Below, piece by piece: positions 58,102 through 64,000 of a stretch of 64,000 nt of DNA. Within the stretch, counting starts at the first letter, position 1; every line of letters begins with the position of its first letter. Position numbers and translations under genes: made by a program. The notes under the pieces were generated by a model. That model saw only the letters and a program-made list of their open reading frames with translations. It had not been told where the DNA came from and did not search any database. This stretch comes from Acidobacteriota bacterium (GTDB taxonomy: Bacteria; Acidobacteriota; Blastocatellia; UBA7656). Location of the stretch: contig JBFMDH010000027.1 in NCBI GenBank assembly GCA_040754075.1, positions 1 to 64,000 on the forward strand, written 5' to 3'.

Positions 58102-58791
58102 ATGATTATCGAACAATCCGTAGAACAAACCATCAAAATGCATTATGACCTCTATGTCCCTGAGCGCGAAGATGCGACGCAACCCTTGCCGTTGCTGATT
58201 GCTTTGCACGGGTACGAAGGCAATAAAGAGTCGATGATGAATCTCGCGCAAAAAATCAACGCCGAAGATTGCATCATTGCTTCTTTGCAAGCGCCGAATG
58301 GCTTTTTTATTCGTGAAGGCAGTGAAGGGGGAATGCCGCGCATCGGTTTCGGCTGGATGATGACCTACAAATCGCCCGAAACTATTTCCCTCCATCATCG
58401 CACAGTGACCGCGATGATTGAAAAGATTGCTGAGGAATATCCGATTAATCGCCAGCAGATTTTTTTGCTGGCGTTTTCCCAATCCTGTTCGCTCAATTAT
58501 CGTTTTGCCTTCACGCATCCCAACCAGATTCGCGGTGTCGTCGCGGTTTGTGGTGGCATCCCCGGCGATTGGCAGGAAGACAAATATCAAAAGAGCGATA
58601 CAGACATATTGATTATTGCCGGTGAAAGCGATGAATTTTATCCGATTGAACGTGTGCGAACTTTTCAACCGGCAATGCAGATGCGAGCTGGTCGGGTCGA
58701 TTTCCAAAGCTTTCCCGTCGGTCATATTTTCATGCGCGAAGCCCTGCCGGTGATTAACCACTGGCTGCTTGAGCGAATCAACCAACGATAG
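58102..58791 (+). CDS. Alpha/beta hydrolase, phospholipase/carboxylesterase family
   Basis: A 229-residue cytosolic serine hydrolase. It has the LIALHGYEGNKESMM oxyanion region, the nucleophile elbow LLAFSQSCSLNYRFA (G-x-S-x-G-like with Ala at the first position), the catalytic Asp in IIAGESDEFYPIERV, and the catalytic His in FPVGHIFMREALP. Family members act as carboxylesterases, lysophospholipases or thioesterases. It is divergent from panE with about 95 bases between, no clear ribosome site, and is followed by a repeat hairpin. The substrate is unknown. Confidence 0.82.
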   Translation: MIIEQSVEQTIKMHYDLYVPEREDATQPLPLLIALHGYEGNKESMMNLAQKINAEDCIIASLQAPNGFFIREGSEGGMPRIGFGWMMTYKSPETISLHHRTVTAMIEKIAEEYPINRQQIFLLAFSQSCSLNYRFAFTHPNQIRGVVAVCGGIPGDWQEDKYQKSDTDILIIAGESDEFYPIERVRTFQPAMQMRAGRVDFQSFPVGHIFMREALPVINHWLLERINQR

Positions 58792-58806
58792 CAGGAATTC
58801 ACCACA

Positions 58807-58968
58807 GGGAAGAAGAAGGGGAGAAGGGGGGAAAGGGAGAAAGGGAGATAAAATTCTTCACGGCTTTTCTGATATTGATTGAGCAGAAGGTTTGTTTTTT
58901 TTGAGCAAAGGGATTAACCGTCTCCCCCTCTCCCCGTCTCCCCTTCTCCCTTTCTCCCCTTCTTCTTA
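58807..58968. repeat. Purine/pyrimidine-rich octad hairpin between convergent genes
   Basis: Left arm 58807-58848 is GGGAGAA-like (purine only). Right arm 58921-58968 is its pyrimidine complement built of TCTCCCCx octads. The first 15 bases pair perfectly (AAGAAGAAGGGGAGA with TCTCCCCTTCTTCTT) and the rest is approximate. It lies between the esterase and glycosyltransferase stops; as a long mirror-like purine tract it could also form triplex DNA. Confidence 0.7.
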
Positions 58969-58982
58969 CAGTGTCTCGGTGG

Positions 58983-60740
58983 TTAAAAATTTTCTTTGAG
59001 TTGGTAAACCACGAACGGGCGTCCGGGTTCGACGCCGATTTCGGTGTCGCGCTCATAGTGGGTTTTGATGAAATCGGTGATTTCCCGAAAAGGCAAACGC
59101 AAAAAAGTATCCGACAAATCTAAAATAATTCGCGGGCGATGGCGTTTGAGGTCTTCGATGAACTGCGCGTGAGCCGGTGAATAGAAATTTTGATTGGTCT
59201 CAGCAACATCAAGGTTTGAATCGGTGAAATTGCCTGTGAGGTAGTAGGGTTGCAGATAACGCGAAGCCGGACGACACCCCGAACGCCAGTAAACATCCAG
59301 CGCGTAATCCCAGATGTAAAGCCGGTCGCCTGCATTCAAGCGTTCGCGCAGGCGCTTGGCGACAATTGCAGTTTCGCGCTCGCGCACCGTCATCCCCCAA
59401 GCTTCGCTGAGACGCGTGCGCGTGCCGGTCAAGGTTTCATAAGCGAGAATCGCCGTGCGATTATGCATTCGTACCAATCCGATAATGAAAAAAAACAGCA
59501 GTAACCCAGTCGCCAGCAAAGCGCGACGTTTGCGCCCGGGATTCTTTACCTGTTCAATCAACCACTCGCCACTACCAGCGGCGAGAATCGCCAGCGCCGG
59601 AAGCATTTGAATGAAGTAATGTCCGAAAAATCGCCCGCCAGTAAACGCGCCCGACCACGAAGCCAATGCCCACAGCCCGATTACCCCTTCAGGGTTGACG
59701 GCAAAAGATGGTTGAAATGATTTGCGGTTGTCTTTGCGCTTTATCACTCGCCGGATGGTACACGCTGCCAATGCCCACAGGGTTAAATTGAAAAAGATAT
59801 AACCAAGGGTTCGCCCGACCATAAATTTCAACCACAAATCGCCTGGCAGTGAAGAGATGTAAAAGGTATTGACGACAAACACATTGCGCCAGAAATCGCC
59901 AAGCGACTCCGCCTGATAAAGCCATAAAAGGACGCAGGCAAAAACCACCACGACCCCGAGCGCAATCATTGCGAGGCGTTTACTTGATAGAAGAATTGCC
60001 TGAATGAGTGGTCGGGTTTTTCGCATCGCATAAATCAACCACAACTCGGTCAGGGTGAAACACAGCAAATTAAAAACGCCAATTTGTTTGAAAGCAATGG
60101 CAACCCCGGTCAAAAGTCCCGCGAAAAATAAATCAAGCGTGATGCGACGGTTTTCCGAATTTTGAGCGCGCAGAAAAAAATAAAATGAAGCCGAATAGGG
60201 AAGCGCCATCAATAGTTCGGTATTTGCCGCCATCATATCCTGCGTGAAATAGTTGGTGCTGAAATAGACGAAAACCAATGCTGACAAGAGGGCTGCACGC
60301 ACCCCATAAATTTTTTTCGCGATTAAAAAAACAACGATTGCAGTAAAAAAATTCCAGACCGTAGCCGCCAGGTGAATCGCGTCCATTGACCGCCCAAAAA
60401 ATTTAAACACCGCTGCATAAAAAAAGGTCGTCGCCGGCGGTTTGTCGGTCACAATGTCTACATAAAGCCGCGCCCCATCTAACCACTCGGTTGCCGTCAA
60501 CGCGCGCACCGCTTCATCACCGTTGACGAAATCGAAACGCAGATAAAAAACTCTGAGCAAGAGATTTAAAATGAATAGACCCGCGAAGGCATAGAAAATG
60601 GTTTTCGTTGTGGGTATGGAGGCATCGGTTTTTTGATTTTCAGGCATCGTTTTGGTCGTCGTCATTTTGTTTTGCATAGTAGCATCGCCAATGTTTGATT
60701 GCACAGTATCCGCTAATTCGCCTGATGATTTTTTATTCAC
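58983..60740 (-). CDS. GT39-type integral membrane glycosyltransferase (ArnT/Pmt-like)
   Basis: A protein of up to 585 residues starting at a GTG at 60740; later ATGs (around residues 22 or 26) are equally possible. About ten transmembrane helices are visible (IFYAFAGLFILNLLLRVFYL, NFFTAIVVFLIAKKIYGVRA, MIALGVVVVFACVLLWLYQA). The first extracellular loop has the acidic pair GDEAVRALTATEW and VDIVTDKPPATTFFY, typical of dolichyl-/undecaprenyl-phosphate sugar transferases. A periplasmic C-terminal domain of about 140 residues follows (LRERLNAGDRLYIWDYALDV). It transfers a sugar from a lipid carrier onto a cell-surface acceptor; the acceptor is unknown. Confidence 0.85.
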   Translation of the reverse strand: MNKKSSGELADTVQSNIGDATMQNKMTTTKTMPENQKTDASIPTTKTIFYAFAGLFILNLLLRVFYLRFDFVNGDEAVRALTATEWLDGARLYVDIVTDKPPATTFFYAAVFKFFGRSMDAIHLAATVWNFFTAIVVFLIAKKIYGVRAALLSALVFVYFSTNYFTQDMMAANTELLMALPYSASFYFFLRAQNSENRRITLDLFFAGLLTGVAIAFKQIGVFNLLCFTLTELWLIYAMRKTRPLIQAILLSSKRLAMIALGVVVVFACVLLWLYQAESLGDFWRNVFVVNTFYISSLPGDLWLKFMVGRTLGYIFFNLTLWALAACTIRRVIKRKDNRKSFQPSFAVNPEGVIGLWALASWSGAFTGGRFFGHYFIQMLPALAILAAGSGEWLIEQVKNPGRKRRALLATGLLLFFFIIGLVRMHNRTAILAYETLTGTRTRLSEAWGMTVRERETAIVAKRLRERLNAGDRLYIWDYALDVYWRSGCRPASRYLQPYYLTGNFTDSNLDVAETNQNFYSPAHAQFIEDLKRHRPRIILDLSDTFLRLPFREITDFIKTHYERDTEIGVEPGRPFVVYQLKENF

Positions 60741-60993
60741 TTGAGGTTGGCATTAGCGGTTTCTGACGCCATTTGCGCGGCGCAGTTCCCGCCATAAACG
60801 TAGAAGGCAGCCGGTGAAGGAGTAAAGTTATCTTGGGATCGGGCGGATGAAGCGGATGAGGTTCGTTGTTCTGAGTTACTATGGTAAGCGAATTCACAAC
60901 CAAATCGGCAATCCGCAATTGCCAGGTGCTTGACGCTTGCTTTGCGCGTTTGCTCTAATCGAATTCTCTAATTTTTTCAGAAAGACCGGCAGT

Positions 60994-62211
60994 ATGAATA
61001 AAGAAGAATTGATTTATGATTGGAATCGCGTCGGCAGCGACCTACAGATCAACCGGCGTGTGCAGTTTGACGATGAAACCTTGCGCGACGGGCTGCAATC
61101 GCCCTCGGTGATTGACCCGCCGATTGAGAAAAAAATCGAACTCTTGCATTTGATGGATTCGCTGGGCATCGATTCGGCGGACATTGGACTGCCGGGCGCA
61201 GGTCCGCGCGTGGTTTCGGATGTCACCCGGCTCGCTAAAGAGATTGTCGATTGCAAACTCGATATTCAACCCAATTGCGCGGCGCGCACGGTGATTGCAG
61301 ACATTCAACCCATCGTCGATATTTCGCAAAAAGTCGGTATGCCGATTGAAGCGGGAATGTTTATCGGTTCGAGTTTCATCCGCCAGTACGCTGAAGATTG
61401 GTCTCTGGAGCGGATGCTCACGCACACCGAAGAGGCGGTGAAATTCGCAACTTCGCACGGGCTTCCGGTGATGTATGTAACCGAAGACACCACGCGCGCC
61501 CATCCCGATACGATTCGCGCGTTGTACACCACGGCGATTGAAGCCGGAGCCAGGCGCATTTGCGTTTGCGACACGGTCGGTCACGCGACGCCCGAAGGCA
61601 CGCGCGCCCTCATTCAATTCATTAAATCCATCATTGCCGATACCGGCGAAGACATCAAAGTTGACTGGCACGGTCATCAAGACCGTGGACTTGGAGTGAT
61701 TAATTCCATCGCCGCTTTTGAAGCCGGGGCAGACCGTGTGCACGGTTCGGCGCTTGGCGTCGGCGAGCGCGTCGGCAATACGCCGATGGATCAACTGCTG
61801 GTGAATTTTCAATTGCTCGGCTATATCGAACGCGACCTCTCGAATCTGATGAAGTATTGCGAAACCGCAAGCGATGCTGTCGGCGTGCCGATTCCGATTA
61901 ATTATCCTGTAGTCGGGCGCGATGCCTTTCGCACAGCGACCGGCGTTCATGCGGCGGCGGTGATTAAGGCTTTCAAAAAAGGCGATGAATGGCTGGTGGA
62001 TGCGGTCTATTCAGGCGTCCCTGCAAAGATGTTCGGGCGCGAACAAGTGATTGAAATCGGCCCCATGAGCGGCAAATCGAATGTCGTGTTCTGGCTTGAA
62101 CGCAAGGGTATCGAACCGACCGAAGAGCGCGTTGAAAAAATTTTCAATCATGCAAAGCAAGGCAACGCGACGCTCACCAATGAAGAAATCCTGAAGGTCA
62201 TCGGATTGTAA
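60994..62211 (+). CDS. 2-isopropylmalate synthase-like enzyme (DRE-TIM metallolyase)
   Basis: A 405-residue enzyme from the ATG at 60994; an in-frame ATG at 60937 lacks a ribosome site. The barrel has the DRE-TIM motif FDDETLRDGLQSP, AFIGSS-like substrate loop (GMFIGSSFIRQYAEDWSLER), metal His-x-His in DWHGHQDRGLG and VHGSALGVGERVGNTPMDQL. The C-terminal ~75 residues are short, so the LeuA-type leucine-binding regulatory domain is missing. Family members condense acetyl-CoA with a 2-oxo acid (isopropylmalate, citramalate, homocitrate, or related). Without the regulatory domain and neighbours, the substrate is undecided. Confidence 0.82.
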   Translation: MNKEELIYDWNRVGSDLQINRRVQFDDETLRDGLQSPSVIDPPIEKKIELLHLMDSLGIDSADIGLPGAGPRVVSDVTRLAKEIVDCKLDIQPNCAARTVIADIQPIVDISQKVGMPIEAGMFIGSSFIRQYAEDWSLERMLTHTEEAVKFATSHGLPVMYVTEDTTRAHPDTIRALYTTAIEAGARRICVCDTVGHATPEGTRALIQFIKSIIADTGEDIKVDWHGHQDRGLGVINSIAAFEAGADRVHGSALGVGERVGNTPMDQLLVNFQLLGYIERDLSNLMKYCETASDAVGVPIPINYPVVGRDAFRTATGVHAAAVIKAFKKGDEWLVDAVYSGVPAKMFGREQVIEIGPMSGKSNVVFWLERKGIEPTEERVEKIFNHAKQGNATLTNEEILKVIGL

Positions 62212-62262
62212 GTTGCCAAATTTGATGGCTCGAATACAACAGCGAATTTTATCTTTCAATTA

Positions 62263-63552
62263 ATGGGTAATCCTTTAAAATCAAAAGAGAATTTACATCG
62301 GAACTCGAAAACCGAAAATAAAATGACCCCGAATTACGCGACAAAACCAGGCACAATAACGGCGCAGAATTTAGTTTTTTATCCGCAGATGCAAGCGGCG
62401 TTTGCTTTCATAGACGACATGCACGATGAAGCCACCAGAGAGTTGATTCGCATCTGTGAAATTCCCGCGCCTCCCTTCAAAGAGGCTGTGAGAGCCGATT
62501 ACATCCAGAACCGCTTTGCCGAAATCGGTCTCACAAACGTTCGCATCGACCGCGAAGGCAACGTCATTGCCGAACGTCGTGGGCAGGCAAAAAGTCCCAG
62601 CCTGATGGTTTCGGCGCACCTCGATACAGTATTTCCCGAAGGCACGGATGTGGCGGTTAAACGCGACGGGCGGAGGCTTTTTGCGCCCGGCATCAGCGAT
62701 GACTCTTGCGGGGTGATGAGTCTGGTGATGCTGGCAAAGGCTTTGAATACCTGCGGCATTCAAACCGAAGGCACGATTTATTTTGTCGCCACTGTAGGCG
62801 AAGAAGGCGAAGGCGATTTGCGCGGTGTGCGCCATCTGTTTACCGAAGGCGAATTTCAAGCGGGCGTTGATGCCTTTGTCTCGCTTGATGGCCCGGGCGT
62901 TGAACGCATTACCAACCGCGCACTCGGTTCGCGGCGTTATCGTTTAACTATCAACGGACCCGGCGGGCATTCGTGGGGCGATTTCGGGGTGGTTAATCCC
63001 GTACATGCGCTCGGACGCGCGATTGCGAAATTCTCCAGCTATACAGCGCCACTGGCGCCGCGCACCGCTTATAACGTCGGTATCATCGAAGGTGGCAATT
63101 CGGTCAACTCGATTCCCGAATCGGCGAGCATGACGGTCGATATGCGCTCGGTGTCGCGTGAAGAGATTGATAAATTGGAAGAGCATCTGCGTCGCATGGT
63201 TGACCTTGCGGTGCGTGAAGAGAATGCCCAACGCGCCATGAGCGGTACGCAACTTTCTTACAATTTTGAACCGAAAGGCAATCGTCCGTCAGGCGAAACC
63301 GCTATCGATTCACGCATCGTGCAAACGGCGGTCGAATGTTCGCGCGCGCTTGGCATCGAACCGCGCCTCGACTGTTCTTCGACGGATTCCAACATCCCGA
63401 TTTCGTTAGGCATTCCGGCAATCACCATCGGCGCGGGTGGGGTGTCGAGTAATTGTCACACTCTGGCGGAATGGTACGACCCCACGGGACGCGAATTGGG
63501 CTTGAAGCGATTGTTGTTACTCACGGTCGCACTCGCGGGACTCGCAAGCTAA
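62263..63552 (+). CDS. M20 family metallopeptidase (PepT-like)
   Basis: Up to 429 residues; starts at 62263, 62323 or 62389 are all possible and none has a clear ribosome site. Zinc ligands are visible in VSAHLDTVFPEG (His, Asp), ISDDSCGVMSL (Asp), VGEEGEGDLRG (Glu-Glu), CSSTDSNIPISLGIPA (Asp) and NCHTLAEWY (His). A dimerisation domain sits in the middle (GPGGHSWGDFGVVNPVHALG). The enzyme would cleave small peptides or related amides in the cytoplasm. It follows the LeuA-like gene by about 50 bases and may be co-transcribed with it. Confidence 0.88.
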   Translation: MGNPLKSKENLHRNSKTENKMTPNYATKPGTITAQNLVFYPQMQAAFAFIDDMHDEATRELIRICEIPAPPFKEAVRADYIQNRFAEIGLTNVRIDREGNVIAERRGQAKSPSLMVSAHLDTVFPEGTDVAVKRDGRRLFAPGISDDSCGVMSLVMLAKALNTCGIQTEGTIYFVATVGEEGEGDLRGVRHLFTEGEFQAGVDAFVSLDGPGVERITNRALGSRRYRLTINGPGGHSWGDFGVVNPVHALGRAIAKFSSYTAPLAPRTAYNVGIIEGGNSVNSIPESASMTVDMRSVSREEIDKLEEHLRRMVDLAVREENAQRAMSGTQLSYNFEPKGNRPSGETAIDSRIVQTAVECSRALGIEPRLDCSSTDSNIPISLGIPAITIGAGGVSSNCHTLAEWYDPTGRELGLKRLLLLTVALAGLAS

Positions 63553-63566
63553 TCAAGCAAGGGAAA

Positions 63567-64000
63567 TTAAAACGTCGGCGGTTTGGTTGGCGTGGGTTCA
63601 GGCGGTTTAATCGGACTCGGTTGCGGCGTCGGTGGTTTGGTTTGACTTTGCGGGTTTTGATTGGATTGAGGCGTTTGAGAATTGGGAACGATAGCCGGGT
63701 TGACCGGCGGCGGTTGATTGGGGTTTCGCCAGCTGTTTAAAAAGGTTTCGATTTCCGAGCGAATTTCCAAGTAAGGTTTATCGGCTATCAAATTGTCTTT
63801 GCCGTGCCAGCCTCTGATGATTTCTTCATTGATGACAAACATGCCATATTGAAAATTCTGGGTGCGATACAGACCGGCTTCGGAAACCAGAAAAACCAGA
63901 AGTTCCTGTCCCATGACATAAACATCATTGGCACAGGGCACATTCGATTTTGCCAGCACGTTGATTTGCTGTAGTGATGAATCGCCTTCAATCACTTCCA
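63567..64000 (-). CDS. C-terminal part of an unknown protein with a proline-rich tail (5' end outside the window)
   Basis: About 144 codons are visible and the frame stays open to the right edge, so the true start lies beyond it; a GTG at 63995 is probably internal. The visible part starts VIEGDSSLQQINVLAKSNVP and has GQELLVFLVSEAGLYRT, a pattern faintly reminiscent of NTR/TIMP-like domains. It ends with about 50 residues rich in Pro, Gln and Thr (NQPPPVNPAIVPNSQTPQ, PSPIKPPEPTPTKPPTF), which may be an extended extracellular or cell-wall linker. The family is not established. Confidence 0.55.
   Translation of the reverse strand, partial: EVIEGDSSLQQINVLAKSNVPCANDVYVMGQELLVFLVSEAGLYRTQNFQYGMFVINEEIIRGWHGKDNLIADKPYLEIRSEIETFLNSWRNPNQPPPVNPAIVPNSQTPQSNQNPQSQTKPPTPQPSPIKPPEPTPTKPPTF

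Overview
The window is bacterial chromosome at roughly 50% GC. It most resembles an acidobacterium, probably of the Blastocatellia (subdivision 4). This is inferred from gene content and protein style: many ECF sigma factors, TonB-C/TPR and HEAT-repeat secreted proteins, a delta-60 repeat protein, a PQQ dehydrogenase with fused cytochrome c, and a B12-dependent ribonucleotide reductase with a C-terminal zinc tail. No rRNA, tRNA or CRISPR array was seen, so the assignment is tentative.

Layout. 1-3 kb: a clipped IS630-type transposase start, a VapBC-like pair, an O-methyltransferase, a YwbE protein and a secreted protein. 3-13.6 kb: a lytic transglycosylase, an ECF sigma factor followed by two tandem paralogous orphan proteins, folD, an ECF sigma with a cupin anti-sigma, xerC, a third sigma/anti-sigma pair and two small exported proteins. 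13.6-25 kb: a class-C serine hydrolase divergent from a D-threonine-aldolase-like enzyme, two TonB-C/TPR paralogues with a shared promoter element, a MITE-like element, and a four-gene operon (ECF sigma, membrane anti-sigma, two HEAT-repeat proteins). 25-38.5 kb: a delta-60 repeat protein, an exported dual-specificity phosphatase, a hybrid histidine kinase, hemF, a PQQ dehydrogenase, a di-iron protein, an M19 dipeptidase and a DUF1016 nuclease. 38.5-49.8 kb: a DUF5685 protein with an extreme cysteine tail, an M15 peptidase, a Tat-exported TIM-barrel protein, a fatty-acid desaturase, a ROK kinase, a threonine dehydratase and a large subtilisin-like protease. 49.8-64 kb: nrdJ, panE, an esterase, a GT39 membrane glycosyltransferase, a LeuA-like enzyme, an M20 peptidase and a clipped proline-rich protein.

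The standout is nrdJ (49824-56315). This 2163-codon class II ribonucleotide reductase gene is interrupted in frame by three inteins. Each carries two LAGLIDADG-type motifs and each sits in a catalytic or conserved motif of the reductase, and the three use Cys, Ser and Thr respectively as the +1 nucleophile. Upstream lies a good sigma-70-type promoter overlapped by two NrdR-like boxes exactly 31 bp apart, next to a perfect DnaA box.

The second notable theme is intergenic. At least six spacers hold inverted pairs of short (7-8 bp) tandem repeats with different unit sequences, placed directly at gene ends. Two convergent spacers share another hairpin core. Regulation by extracytoplasmic signals is heavy: four ECF sigma factors lie in the first 25 kb, three with an adjacent anti-sigma candidate.
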